Positions 8,472 to 18,341 of a stretch of 64,000 nt of DNA are shown piece after piece (position 1 is the stretch's first letter; every line of letters starts with the position of its first letter). The translations under genes and the position numbers were made by a program. The notes under the pieces are model-generated. The model searched no databases. It saw only the letters and a program-made list of their open reading frames with translations, and was not told the origin of the DNA. Origin of the DNA: an uncultured Clostridium sp. (lineage in GTDB: Bacteria; Bacillota; Clostridia; TANB77; CAG-508); contig CAMJCT010000002.1 of the NCBI GenBank assembly GCA_946404215.1, forward strand, positions 1 to 64,000, in the 5' to 3' direction.

Positions 8472-8602
8472 TGCAAAAAAAGTATATAATATAAAACATA
8501 TTAAGTTAAGGGAATGCTAGCTTGAAAAATAATTGGTAAATTTAGTCGCTTAACCGCGTTTATGTACCTTCCAAGTGAAGCAAGAAAGGAAAGAAATATA
8601 AA

Positions 8603-8887
8603 ATGAAAGTAAGTAGAGAGGAAATTTTGCATATTGCAAATTTAGCACAATTAAATTTAGATGAAACTGAAATAGATACATATTTATTACATTTACAAGA
8701 GATATTAAATTTTGCAAATATAGTAAATAATGCACCAGTTGATGGATTAGATATAACAATAGGTGCAAACGAAGCAAAGAACGTATTTAGAAAAGATGAA
8801 ATAAAAGTATTTGAAGATAATGAAAGTTTATTACAAAATGCAGTATCAAAAGAACAAAACATGTTCAAGATACCAAAGGTTTTATAA
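8603..8887 (+). CDS. gatC: Asp-tRNA(Asn)/Glu-tRNA(Gln) amidotransferase subunit C
   Basis: 94 aa. The start (AAAGGAAAGAAATATAAA-ATG) and the N-terminus VSREEILHIANLAQLNLDE fit GatC, the small subunit that wraps GatA and GatB together. A central KNVFRKDE segment corresponds to the family R-x-D motif. It is the first gene of gatCAB. Confidence 0.92.
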   Translation: MKVSREEILHIANLAQLNLDETEIDTYLLHLQEILNFANIVNNAPVDGLDITIGANEAKNVFRKDEIKVFEDNESLLQNAVSKEQNMFKIPKVL

Positions 8888-8940
8888 ACAATAACTTACA
8901 TAGAAGGAAGTTATAACAACATAAAATAGGAGGAAAATTT

Positions 8941-10419
8941 ATGAATATTACAGAATTAACTGTTCATGAATTACAAGAAAAAATAAAAAGTAAGGAATTA
9001 ACAATAACAGAATTAACAAAAGCATATGTAGACAGAATAAATGAAAAAGAAAAAGATGTACAAGCATTTGTAACATTGTTAACAGAAAAAGCTTTAAAAC
9101 AGGCAGAAGATGTTCAAAAGAAGGTTGAATCAGGAGAAATATCTTCTGAATTTGCTGGAATTCCAATAGGAATAAAAGATAATATGTGCACAAAAGGTAT
9201 AAAAACAACATGTAGTTCTAAAATGTTAGAAAACTTTGTATCCCCATATGATGCAACAGTAATTGAAAAATTGAAAGAGCAAGATATAATTGATTTAGGA
9301 AAATTAAATATGGATGAATTTGCTATGGGTGGTTCAACAGAATATTCATACTTTAAGAAAACTAGAAATCCTTGGAATTTAAACAAAGTTCCAGGAGGAT
9401 CTTCTGGAGGAAGTGCAGCAGCTGTTGCAGCAAATTTAGTACCTTGGGCCTTAGGTTCAGATACAGGAGGGTCAATTAGACAACCATCTAGTTTCTGTGG
9501 CGTAGTTGGTTTAAAACCTACATATGGACTTGTTTCTAGATATGGGTTAGTAGCATTTGCATCTTCACTTGACCAAATTGGTCCAATAACAAAAGATGTA
9601 AGAGATTGTTCAATGCTATTAAACTTAATTGCGGGGCATGATGAAAGAGATACAACATCAGCAGACAAAGAAAAGATAGATTATACAAAGTGTTTGAAAA
9701 ATGATGTAAGAGGATTAAAAATAGGAGTTCCAAAAGAATTTTTTGGAGAAGGTATAAATGAAGAGGTAAAAGAATCACTAGGAAAAGCTATTGAAACATA
9801 TAAGAAATTAGGTGCTGAAGTTGAAGAATTTTCTTTAGACATTGCTAAATACTCATTAGCAACTTATTATATAATTGCATGTGCTGAAGCAAGTTCAAAC
9901 TTAGGAAGATTTGATGGAATTAGATATACATATAGAACACCAGAATTTAAAAACCTAAAAGAATTATACAAAAAAACAAGAAGTGAGGCATTTGGACCAG
10001 AAGTAAAAAGAAGAATTATTCTTGGAACATATGTACTATCTTCTGGTTATTATGATGCATATTACAAGAAAGCTCAACAAGTACGTACATTAGTCATGAA
10101 CGAATTTAATAAAGGATTCGGAAAATATGATGTTATTTTAACACCAACCTCACCAACAGTAGCTTTTGATATAGGAGCTAAATCAAATAATCCATTAGAA
10201 ATGTACCTTGCAGATATATGTACTGTTTCTGTAAATATTGCAGGACTTCCAGGAATATCTATTCCATGTGGCGTAGATAAAGAAGGTATGCCAATAGGTA
10301 TGCAATTAATAGGAAATAAATTCTGTGAAGAGACTATTTTAAATGCTGCATATACATTTGAACAAGAAATTAAATTTAGAGAAAATCATAAACCAGAGTT
10401 TAAAGGGGGTGCTATATAG
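8941..10419 (+). CDS. gatA: Asp-tRNA(Asn)/Glu-tRNA(Gln) amidotransferase subunit A
   Basis: 492 aa amidase that releases ammonia from glutamine for GatB. The amidase signature is complete: catalytic Lys in GIKDNM (residue about 79), [13 protein letters not shown] with the bridging Ser, and the nucleophile Ser in [13 protein letters not shown] (about 178). TAGGAGG precedes the ATG. The stop codon directly abuts the gatB start. Confidence 0.96.
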   Translation: MNITELTVHELQEKIKSKELTITELTKAYVDRINEKEKDVQAFVTLLTEKALKQAEDVQKKVESGEISSEFAGIPIGIKDNMCTKGIKTTCSSKMLENFVSPYDATVIEKLKEQDIIDLGKLNMDEFAMGGSTEYSYFKKTRNPWNLNKVPGGSSGGSAAAVAANLVPWALGSDTGGSIRQPSSFCGVVGLKPTYGLVSRYGLVAFASSLDQIGPITKDVRDCSMLLNLIAGHDERDTTSADKEKIDYTKCLKNDVRGLKIGVPKEFFGEGINEEVKESLGKAIETYKKLGAEVEEFSLDIAKYSLATYYIIACAEASSNLGRFDGIRYTYRTPEFKNLKELYKKTRSEAFGPEVKRRIILGTYVLSSGYYDAYYKKAQQVRTLVMNEFNKGFGKYDVILTPTSPTVAFDIGAKSNNPLEMYLADICTVSVNIAGLPGISIPCGVDKEGMPIGMQLIGNKFCEETILNAAYTFEQEIKFRENHKPEFKGGAI

Positions 10420-11856
10420 ATGTCAAGAGAAGATTACGAAGTTGTAATTGGATTAGAAGTACATGCAGAATTAAGTACGAAAACAAAAATATTCTGTTCA
10501 TGTCCAACAGAATTTGGTGCACTACCAAACACACATACATGTCCAATATGTATGGCTATGCCAGGAACACTACCAGTATTAAACGAGAAGGTTGTTGAAT
10601 ATGCAGTAAAAGCAGGATTAGCAACAAATTGTGAAATTTCAAGAAATAGTAAGAATGATAGAAAAAACTATTATTATCCAGATTTACCAAAGTCTTACCA
10701 AATATCTCAATTTGACAAACCATTATGCAAAGATGGACATGTAGAAATAGAAACAAAAGAAGGTAAAAAAACAATTAGAATAGAAAGAATCCATATAGAA
10801 GAAGATGCTGGAAAATTAAATCATGATGATTTTGGAGGAGGTTCATTAGTAGATTTAAATAGAGCAGGAGTTCCACTAATTGAAACAGTATCAAAGCCAG
10901 ACATGAGAAGTGCAGAAGAAGCAGAAAGCTACTTAAGAAAATTAAAGTCAATATTTGAATATATAGAAGTATCTGACTGCAAAATGCAAGAAGGCTCATT
11001 AAGAGCAGATGTAAATGTTTCAGTACATAAACCAGGGGAACCATTTGGTACACGTACAGAAATGAAAAATATGAATTCATTTAGAAGTATTGTAAGAGCA
11101 ATCGAGTATGAAGTAAATAGACAGATAGATGTTATAGAAGATGGTGGAGTAATAGAACAAGAAACTTTAAGATGGGATGATGTATCTGGAAAAACATTCC
11201 CGATGAGGGATAAAGAAGATGCACAAGATTATAGATATTTTCCAGACCCAGATTTAGTTGCAATAAAATTATCAGATGAATACATAGAAAACATAAAAAA
11301 TACTTTACCAGAATTACCAGAAAGTAGAAAACAAAGATATCTAGAAGACTATCAATTATCAGAAAAAGATGCTAAATTAATAACATCATCTAAGTATTTA
11401 TCAGATTTATTTGAACAATCAATAAAAGTATGTAATAATCCAAAGGCAGTAAATAACTGGATTATATCTGATATATCAAGAATATTAAATGAAACAGAAA
11501 TGGATCCAATAGAAATACCATTTGATAGTAATCAATTAGGAAAACTAGTTATATTAATTGATAAAGGAACAATAAGCTCAAGTATAGGTAAAAAAGTATT
11601 AGTAGAGTTATTTGAAAATCCAAGAGATCCAGAAGAAATAATTAAAGAAAAAGGCTGGATACAAATATCTGACGAGGGTGCAATAAAAGAAGTCGTGCTT
11701 AAAATATTAGAAGCGAACCCACAATCAATAGCAGATTACAAAGGTGGAAAAGACAAAGCTTTAGGATTCTTAGTTGGACAAGCAATGAAAGAAACAAAAG
11801 GAAAAGCAAATCCACAAATGTTAAACAAAATGTTTATAGAGGAATTAAAAAAATAA
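10420..11856 (+). CDS. gatB: Asp-tRNA(Asn)/Glu-tRNA(Gln) amidotransferase subunit B
   Basis: 478 aa. It carries out the kinase and transamidation steps on misacylated tRNA. Seen: GLEVHAELSTKTKIFCSC near the N-terminus, CPICMAMPGTLPVLN, NRKNYYYPDLPKSYQISQ, DLNRAGVPLIETVS and the C-terminal YqeY-like helical domain. With one GluRS-like enzyme (49546) and no GlnRS in the window, GatCAB probably makes Gln-tRNA. A 49-bp palindrome starts at the base after the stop. Confidence 0.96.
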   Translation: MSREDYEVVIGLEVHAELSTKTKIFCSCPTEFGALPNTHTCPICMAMPGTLPVLNEKVVEYAVKAGLATNCEISRNSKNDRKNYYYPDLPKSYQISQFDKPLCKDGHVEIETKEGKKTIRIERIHIEEDAGKLNHDDFGGGSLVDLNRAGVPLIETVSKPDMRSAEEAESYLRKLKSIFEYIEVSDCKMQEGSLRADVNVSVHKPGEPFGTRTEMKNMNSFRSIVRAIEYEVNRQIDVIEDGGVIEQETLRWDDVSGKTFPMRDKEDAQDYRYFPDPDLVAIKLSDEYIENIKNTLPELPESRKQRYLEDYQLSEKDAKLITSSKYLSDLFEQSIKVCNNPKAVNNWIISDISRILNETEMDPIEIPFDSNQLGKLVILIDKGTISSSIGKKVLVELFENPRDPEEIIKEKGWIQISDEGAIKEVVLKILEANPQSIADYKGGKDKALGFLVGQAMKETKGKANPQMLNKMFIEELKK

Positions 11857-11958
11857 TTGACACGGGGACGGACCTCTTCTGCCATGGGGACGGACCTTTT
11901 GGCAATTTTTTGCCAAAAGGTCCGTCCCCATGGCAGAAGAGGTCCGTCCCCGTGTCAA
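11857..11958. repeat. Perfect palindrome, 49-bp arms and 4-bp loop
   Basis: 11857-11905 is the exact reverse complement of 11910-11958; the loop is TTTT. Each arm contains two units with GGGGACGGACC cores, one starting near CACGGGG and one near CATGGGG. It is far more G+C-rich than its surroundings and exactly fills the space between the gatB stop and the 83-aa gene. It can act as a terminator but is much larger than needed. Related arms lie at 56770 and 57710, suggesting a REP/BIME-like element. Confidence 0.9.
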
Positions 11959-11959
11959 C

Positions 11960-12211
11960 TTAAATTAATTGTTTTTTTATGGAGTCAACAACTAATCCAC
12001 AAACAACAAACTCAATTCCGAAGTTAATGCTTAATTTAAATAAGATTAAACCTATATAATATAGTGAAGGGGAAGTAATATATACTTCATATGTAAATAA
12101 AATAACGACTGAAATTATGCATAACACAAAACAAAATATAAGACCATTTTTCATAATTTTATAAGTTAATTTATCTAAATTTTTATAATTATTCATAAGA
12201 CTTTTTAGCAT
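11960..12211 (-). CDS. Small two-pass membrane protein, unknown function
   Basis: 83 aa; GAGGTGG precedes the ATG. There are two hydrophobic segments (residues about 22-44 and 50-75) separated by a short polar turn, and basic ends. No family is recognised. It is separated from gatB only by the large palindrome, which may also terminate it. A similar small two-pass protein sits beside another repeat at 29994-30164. Confidence 0.55.
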   Translation of the reverse strand: MLKSLMNNYKNLDKLTYKIMKNGLIFCFVLCIISVVILFTYEVYITSPSLYYIGLILFKLSINFGIEFVVCGLVVDSIKKQLI

Positions 12212-12290
12212 AATCCACCTCTATAATAATTATATATCTATATTTATCATAGCATTAAGAATAGGCAAAAACAATGGAAATTAATAACAA

Positions 12291-12322
12291 AAATGTAGAT
12301 ATATTAAAATATCTACATTTTT
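12291..12322. terminator. Intrinsic terminator of rpsT (minus strand)
   Basis: A perfect 12-bp stem, AAATGTAGATAT at 12291-12302 with 12309-12320, lies 34 bases beyond the rpsT stop. It has an A-rich left and T-rich right flank. Confidence 0.75.
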
Positions 12323-12355
12323 TAAATAAAAACTATGCATAATCTTTATTTTGTC

Positions 12356-12622
12356 TTAGGCCATAGCTGCATTTAATTTTTTTGATAAACTAGATTTTTT
12401 TCTAGCTGCTGTGTTTTTTACAATAACACCTTTTGTACAAGCTTGATCTATTTTTTTAGTAGCTTCTGAGAATAGAACCTTAGCTTCTTCTACATTTCCA
12501 TTAGCTACAGCTTCTTCGAATTTCTTAACAGCTGATTTATATCCAGATTTAATCATATTATTTCTTAAAGTTTTCTTTTCAATTACTTTAACTCTCTTTT
12601 TTGCTGATTTAATATTTGGCAT
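12356..12622 (-). CDS. rpsT: 30S ribosomal protein S20
   Basis: 88 aa, the usual length. N-terminus [16 protein letters not shown], then long basic helices with [12 protein letters not shown] and the terminal [13 protein letters not shown] block; it binds 16S rRNA helix 44. GAGGAGGTG lies upstream of the ATG. Monocistronic and divergent from the RpiB-type gene. Confidence 0.94.
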   Translation of the reverse strand: MPNIKSAKKRVKVIEKKTLRNNMIKSGYKSAVKKFEEAVANGNVEEAKVLFSEATKKIDQACTKGVIVKNTAARKKSSLSKKLNAAMA

Positions 12623-12770
12623 TTTCTATTGACACCTCCTCTTGCTCTATATAAACTATAACATATGATATTTTAACATATTTTTTATTAAAAAGCAAGC
12701 AAAATTTCAAATAATTATTGTAATATAGGCAAAGATATGATATATTTATCAAAGAAATGGAGTGATATAT

Positions 12771-13217
12771 ATGATAGCAATTGGATGCGATCATGGAGGT
12801 TATAAATTAAAAGAAGAAATAAGAAAATATTTAGAGGAAAAGGAAATAGACTACAAAGATTTTGGATGCATGAATGAAGAAAGAGTTGACTATCCAAATA
12901 TAGCAAAAGAAGTTTCAAAATGTATACAAAAAAAAGAATGTGAAAAGGGTATTTTAATATGTCGTTCTGGAATTGGAATGAGTATAGTAGCAAATAAATT
13001 CAAAGGAATAAGATGTGCGCTTTGCCACAATGAATTTACAGCTAAATATGCTAGGCTACACAATGATAGCAATATTTTAGCAATGGGAGCAGATGATATA
13101 ACTGTAAATGAAGCTATATGTATTTTAAGAATGTGGCTTGCAACAGAATTTGAAGGGGGAAGACATCAAGAAAGAATAGAGTTAATAAAAGAAGTAGAGA
13201 ATGAAAACATGAAATAG
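12771..13217 (+). CDS. rpiB: RpiB/LacA/LacB-family sugar-phosphate isomerase
   Basis: 148 aa from the ATG at 12771, with GGAGTGAT correctly spaced. Family motifs: IGCDHGGYKLKEEI (residues 4-17), catalytic-type Cys64 in GILICRSGIGMS, and a conserved H-N-D region (ARLHNDSN). It interconverts ribose-5-P and ribulose-5-P, or a related 6-phosphate. The residue after Cys64 is Arg, where RpiB usually has Gly (CGTGIG), so substrate preference may differ. It ends 12 bases before the WecA-like gene. Confidence 0.85.
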   Translation: MIAIGCDHGGYKLKEEIRKYLEEKEIDYKDFGCMNEERVDYPNIAKEVSKCIQKKECEKGILICRSGIGMSIVANKFKGIRCALCHNEFTAKYARLHNDSNILAMGADDITVNEAICILRMWLATEFEGGRHQERIELIKEVENENMK

Positions 13218-13229
13218 GAGGCAAATTTT

Positions 13230-14469
13230 ATGTGGGGAGATATAGCAATTGCTTTTTTACTAGCTTTTATAGTATCATTTATGGCAACTCCATATACTAT
13301 TAAAATAGCACAAAAGATAGGCGCAGTTGATGTACCAAAAGATCAAAGAAGAATGCATAAAAAAGCCATGCCAAAATTTGGTGGTCCAGCAGTTATTTTG
13401 GGTTTTATAATTTCAGTTATTTATATCGTAAGCGTTATGAGTATAGAACATAGTATAAACTTATTTAATGAAGATGCATATGGAATGAAATTATTAGGAA
13501 TGTTTTTACGGTATATTGGTAATATCAATAACATGCGTTATTGACGATATAATTACAATAAAACCATTAGTAAAACTTGCAGGACAGATAGTAGCGGCTA
13601 TAGTGGCAGTTTCGTTTGGTATTAGAATAGACGAAATAACACCAGCATTTTTACCTACATATGAATTTAAAGAAATTTTTTCAATAATTTTAACTATTTG
13701 TTGGATTGTTGGAGTTACAAATGCAATAAATCTTATAGATGGTCTAGATGGACTATCTTCAGGAATATCTGTAATATCAGCTATTTCCTTATTAATAATA
13801 TTTGTTTTAAATGGATCACCCTTGGTGTCAATACTGTTAATAACAGCATTAGCAGGTGCACTTGTTGGTTTTCTTCCATTTAATTTTGCGCCTGCAAAAA
13901 CTTTTATTGGAGACACAGGCTCTAACTTTCTAGGATTTTCACTTTCAATAATATCAATTTTGGGAATAGCAAAAACATATACTGCTGTAGTAATAGTATT
14001 ACCATTGATTGCATTAGGTCTACCTATTGTAGATACATTATGGGCAATAATTAGAAGATTAATAAAGGGCAAATCTGTAAAAGCTATATTTAAAGCAGAT
14101 AAAGGACACTTACATCATAGATTAGTAAGAAGAGGATTCAGCCAAAAGCAAGCTGTTTTGATATTATATGGATTGAGTGCAACTTTTGGAATATTTGCAA
14201 TAATATTATTAGAGAGTGGAATTTGGAAGGCATTATCATTCTTACTAATGATTATAGTTGCATTAGGACTTGGATACAAAAATTTTGTTAACGAGAAAAA
14301 TGAAGTTATGCAAATGTATGAATGTTTGCAATGCAAATATATATACAATCCAAAGTATGGAAATGAAAAAGCGGGAGTAAAACCAGGGACTAGTTTTGAG
14401 AACTTACCAGAAGAATGGGTATGCCCAGTATGTGGTGAAAGTAAAGATAGATTTGATATACATCATTAA
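13230..14469 (+). CDS. WecA/TagO-like glycosyl-1-phosphate transferase fused to rubredoxin, frameshifted at CGG
   Basis: AGGAGG precedes the ATG. The zero frame covers the first 93 codons, meets CGG at 13509 and stops at 13542. Dropping C13509 restores MFL-G-ILVISITCVIDD and an open frame to 14469 (412 aa). Membrane segments and family motifs follow: VIDD, NLIDGLDGL, FIGDTGSNFLGF and the HLHHRLVRRG loop. It should transfer a sugar-1-phosphate to undecaprenyl phosphate for teichoic acid or other surface polymer. The last ~55 residues are a complete rubredoxin (ECLQCKYIYNP, then WVCPVCGESKDRF) with four iron-ligand Cys, continuous with the transferase. I know of no such fusion as a standard architecture. 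Confidence 0.8.
13509..13511 (+). other. In-frame CGG at a +1 frameshift (site 1)
   Basis: CGG is codon 94 of the WecA-like gene: TTT TTA CGG T. Skipping the C and reading GGT as Gly restores the transferase frame. Without a shift the frame ends 11 codons later. Confidence 0.75.
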
Positions 14470-14531
14470 TTTGGTCAATTAAGAACGTCCCAATTGGTTG
14501 GAAATTGCTAAAAGAAAGGGATGATTTATAA

Positions 14532-15407
14532 ATGGCACATAAAATAGATAGAATTATGAAATTTTTAGCCTACGATGGAAAGATTTCTGTAATATGTGCA
14601 AATACAACTAATTTAGTAGAAAAAGCCAGAAACATACATGATTTAAGTCCATTGGCTACAGCAGTATTTGGAAGGTTGCTTACAATAACAACTATAATGG
14701 CGGTAGAAATGAAAAATAGCAAAGATAAGCTAACAGTTCAAATAAAAAGTAATGGACCTATAGGAAGTATGCTTACTGTTTCAAATAATTTTCCAGAGAT
14801 AAAAGGATATGTAGGAGAACCCCATGTAGACATGCCATTAAATGAATTTGGAAAACTAGACGTAGGAGGAGCAGTAGGGAATAATGGATATATAAATGTA
14901 ATAAAAGATATAGGGTTAAAAGAACCATATATAGGAATATCACCGTTGGTTTCAGGAGAAATAGCAGAAGATTTTGCAAACTATTTTGTAAATTCAGAAC
15001 AAAGGCAATCAGCTGTTGCTTTAGGAGTATTAGTAGACAGAAATGGTGTTAAATCTTCTGGAGGGTATTTAATTAATCCAATGCCAGATGCAACAGAAGA
15101 AGAAATAAGCAAAATAGAAAAAGCCATATTTGAAGCGGGAGCAATGTCTAAAATGTTAGATAATAATTTATCATTAACCGAAATTGCAAAAAAAATTACT
15201 GGAGATAAAGATGTTAAAGTAATAGAAGAAAATATAACACCTATATATAAATGTAACTGCTCAAAAGAACATATGTCAGAAGTATTAGCATCTATAGGAA
15301 AAAAAGAAATACAAGACATAATTGAAACAGACGGAAAAGCAGAAATTTTATGTCATTTTTGTAACAAAAAATATGAATTTTCAAAAGAGGATTTAAATAA
15401 ACTGTAG
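14532..15407 (+). CDS. hslO: Hsp33 redox-regulated chaperone
   Basis: 291 aa. Typical N-terminal domain (DLSPLATAVFGRLLTITTIMA) and middle region with SGGYLINPMPDA. The C-terminal zinc switch is complete: CNC at about residues 242-244 and CHFC at about 275-278. Under oxidation the Cys release zinc and the chaperone becomes active, which suits an anaerobe facing oxygen. AAAGGGATGAT precedes the ATG. Confidence 0.93.
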   Translation: MAHKIDRIMKFLAYDGKISVICANTTNLVEKARNIHDLSPLATAVFGRLLTITTIMAVEMKNSKDKLTVQIKSNGPIGSMLTVSNNFPEIKGYVGEPHVDMPLNEFGKLDVGGAVGNNGYINVIKDIGLKEPYIGISPLVSGEIAEDFANYFVNSEQRQSAVALGVLVDRNGVKSSGGYLINPMPDATEEEISKIEKAIFEAGAMSKMLDNNLSLTEIAKKITGDKDVKVIEENITPIYKCNCSKEHMSEVLASIGKKEIQDIIETDGKAEILCHFCNKKYEFSKEDLNKL

Positions 15408-15424
15408 AACTACCGTATTTAAAC

Positions 15425-15452
15425 TTGAAATAAAACCAAAAACTGGTATAAT
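15425..15452 (+). promoter_or_regulatory. Promoter of ppaC
   Basis: TTGAAA at 15425-15430, a 16-bp spacer and TATAAT at 15447-15452. It lies 41 bases before the ATG. Confidence 0.6.
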
Positions 15453-15492
15453 AAAATCGTAGAAATTTATAGAGAAAAGGAAGGAAAATAAG

Positions 15493-16416
15493 ATGGAAAA
15501 AGAAGTATTAGTATTCGGACACAAAAATCCAGATACAGATTCAATATGTTCAAGCATAGTAAAACAAAAATTAAGTAAAAAATGTGGACAAGATACAAAA
15601 ACAGTAAAATTAGGGAATATAAATAAAGAAACTAAATATGTTTTAGACTATTTAAAAGTAGAAGAACCTAAAACAATTGAAAAAGTTGAAGAGGGACAAG
15701 AAGTAATTCTTGTAGATCACAACGAATTTAATCAAAGTGCAGAAGGCATAGAAAAGGCTAAAATAATAGAAGTTATAGACCATCATAGAATATCACATTT
15801 TGAAACATCAGAACCATTATTTTACACAGCCAAGCCATATGGATGTACATCAACAATATTATATAATGAATATAAATCAAACAATATAGAAATTAGTAAA
15901 GAAGAAGCAATATTAATGGCAAGTGCTATTATTTCTGATACTTTACTACTAAAATCTCCAACAACAACAAAGAAAGATGAAGAAGCACTAGAAGAATTAG
16001 AAAAAATATCAGGAATTGATATTAAAGAATATGGTTTGGAAATGCTAAAGGCAGGAACAGATTTAGACGATTTATCAGCAGAAGAATTAATTAATTTAGA
16101 TGCAAAAAGCCTAGATAAAAATGGAACAAAATTTGTAATAGCTCAAGTAAATACTGTGAGCATAGAAGATGTATTAAAAAGAGAAGATGCCATAAAGGAA
16201 GCTATTAATAAAGAAATAGATAATAAAACATTAGGTTTATTCGTTCTAGCAATTACAGATATTTTAAATAGCAATTCTGAAATTATAGCCTTAGGAAATA
16301 AGTCAAATATTATTAAAGAAGCGTTTGGAAAAGAATTAGAAAATGACAAAGTATTTCTAGAAGGCGTTGTTTCAAGAAAGAAACAACTATTGCCTAATAT
16401 TGATAAGAAAATATAG
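15493..16416 (+). CDS. ppaC: Manganese-dependent (family II) inorganic pyrophosphatase
   Basis: 307 aa. The DHH-type metal-site motifs are present in order: FGHKNPDTDSICSS (residues 8-21), VDHNEF (about 74-79) and VIDHHRI (about 95-101). The C-terminal DHHA2 domain ends with the SRKKQLLPNI substrate-binding motif. It hydrolyses pyrophosphate released by biosynthesis. Monocistronic, with its own promoter and terminator. Confidence 0.94.
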   Translation: MEKEVLVFGHKNPDTDSICSSIVKQKLSKKCGQDTKTVKLGNINKETKYVLDYLKVEEPKTIEKVEEGQEVILVDHNEFNQSAEGIEKAKIIEVIDHHRISHFETSEPLFYTAKPYGCTSTILYNEYKSNNIEISKEEAILMASAIISDTLLLKSPTTTKKDEEALEELEKISGIDIKEYGLEMLKAGTDLDDLSAEELINLDAKSLDKNGTKFVIAQVNTVSIEDVLKREDAIKEAINKEIDNKTLGLFVLAITDILNSNSEIIALGNKSNIIKEAFGKELENDKVFLEGVVSRKKQLLPNIDKKI

Positions 16417-16417
16417 T

Positions 16418-16482
16418 AAAAAAACATATAGACATTTAAAAATGTACTTGAGATTAGTACAATAAATGTTTATATGTTTTTT
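16418..16482 (+). terminator. Intrinsic terminator of ppaC
   Basis: AAACATATAGACATTT pairs with AAATGTTTATATGTTT, apart from a small mismatch, and ends in T6. An inner GTAC pairing lies in the loop. The following 220 bases (16483-16704) are AT-rich and I see no gene in them. Confidence 0.75.
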
Positions 16483-16704
16483 ACTGTAAACTCTTGTAAG
16501 AAATAGTAAAAAATGATAATATATTTTCAAATTCTTTATATATAAAAAGAGGTAAATAAGTATTAAAAATTTAGAAGTATTTAATATTTTAGTAATTAAA
16601 TATCTATTAAGTAAGTAAAATATAAAGAGAAAAATAGAAATATATTAAAAAAATAAAAACATATAATTATTAAATTTTAGTATAACTCGAGAAAGGGAAA
16701 ATAA

Positions 16705-18341
16705 ATGACAAATATAAAAGAACAAGAAAAGAGCCCCAAAAAAGAGACATTCATGCAGGGGGTAATAACATTAATATTTTCGCAAGTACTTATTAAATTA
16801 TTAGGATTAATATACACATTATATCTTACAAATAGAGAAGGATTTGGAGACAAGGGAAATGGAATTGTAGCTGCGGGATATCAAATCTATGCAATGCTAC
16901 TTACAATATCATCAATAGGAGTACCAAATGCAATATCAAAGATAGTTTCTGAAAGAATTGCAGTAGGTGATTACAAAGGTGCTCACAGAATCTTTAAAAT
17001 CGCTTTTGCCACATTTTCAGTAATAGGACTAATAGGAAGTTTAATGCTATTTTTTGGTGCACATTTAATTTCAAATTATTGGCTTCAAATACCTGAAGCG
17101 GAAATGACACTAGTTGCATTATCTCCAGCTATATTTTTTGTGGCAATATCATCTGTTATGAGAGGATATTTTAATGCAAGACAAAACATAAAAGCAACAG
17201 CGAGGTCACAAAGTATTGAGCAAGTGTTTAAAACATCACTTACAATTATATTAGTAGAAATAATAGCCATTATTTCAAATGTATCAACACAGTGGATGGC
17301 AGGTGGAGCAACCTTAGCCACAACACTTGCAACATTTGCGGGATTTGGATATTTATATCTATTTTATAGAACGAGACAATCAGAAATAGCAGCAGAAATA
17401 AAATCAACAGTAAATTATAAGTACGAAAGAGTAAAAACAATAATAATAAGAATTTTGACAGTTTCAATACCAATAGCATTAACAGCGATAATGTCATCAT
17501 TAAATAAAAACATAGATTCATTTACAGTTGTAAGAAGTCTAAAACAATTTATGAGTGAAGACATGGCACTTTCACAATATGGAATACTCGGCGGAAAGGT
17601 AGATATGCTAACAAGTTTGCCATTATCAATAAATGTAGCTTTTGCAACAGCATTAGTACCAGCTATATCTGCTGCAAAGGCAAAAAAAGACAATGAAACA
17701 ATAACCCAAAAAACATCATTTTCATTATTAATATCGATGTTAATTGGATTACCTTGTACAATAGGAATGTGTGTATTTGCAGGACCAATATTAAGCTTAT
17801 TATTTCCAAATGCAAGCTCAGGAGCTGTAATATTGCAAATAAGTGCATTAACAATTATTTTTACAATACTAGATCAGACTATAAATGGTGCTTTGCAAGG
17901 ATATGGAAAATTAATGGTGCCAGCAGTAGCACTTCGGATGTCGGAGTATTAACAAAATTAATATTTAATCTATTATTAGTGCCAATTCCTGAAATAGGTG
18001 TAAATGGTGCAGCATGGGGTTCAGTTGCATGCCATTTAGTAGCATTTTCTATTGCAATAACATCATTAAGAAAAAATGTAAAACTAAATTTAACCTTTTC
18101 AAAATTCGTAATAAAACCTGTTATAGCAACATTTATTATGGGAATATGTTCGTATTTTACATATTTAACATTTTTAGGAATAATAAGTCAAAAAATGGCT
18201 ACAATATTAGCAATAGCAGTTGGTGTTGTTATCTATTCATTAGCGATTATAGCATTAAAAGTCTTTTCTAAAGAAGAATTAATGATGTTGCCATCAGGCA
18301 ATAAAATATGCAAAGTACTTGAAAAAATAAAAATATATTAA
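16705..18341 (+). CDS. SpoVB/MurJ-like polysaccharide flippase (MOP superfamily), frameshifted at CGG
   Basis: The zero frame gives 410 codons of a 12-14-pass membrane protein (start QGVITLIFSQVLIKLLGLIY, then GVPNAISKIVSERIA) and meets CGG at 17935, stopping at 17952. If the C is dropped, GGA TGT follows and then a second in-frame CGG at 17942. Dropping that C opens the frame to the stop at 18341, giving VPAVAL-G-C-G-VLTKLIFN and a normal 544 aa length. One extra base near here would also reconnect the frames, but gives a segment one residue longer. Members flip lipid-linked cell wall or cortex precursors; SpoVB serves spore cortex. Family firm, exact role inferred. Confidence 0.75.
17935..17944 (+). 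other. Two in-frame CGG codons at a frameshift (sites 2 and 3)
   Basis: CTT CGG A TGT CGG A GTA: the first CGG is codon 411 of the zero frame. After a one-base skip the second CGG is again in frame, and a second one-base skip restores the flippase frame. TCGGA occurs twice here, so a local duplication is an alternative explanation. Confidence 0.65.

Noticed and set aside
13530..13544. TGA at 13542 as a recoded (selenocysteine or Trp) stop in the WecA-like gene
   Set aside because: The sequence after that TGA in the same frame is not family-like; the family sequence continues in the +1 frame from the CGG onward.
17754..17930. Upstream part of a second reading frame ending at 18341 as a separate gene
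   Set aside because: Only the part after about 17943 resembles the flippase; the preceding residues are an out-of-frame shadow and there is no start signal.
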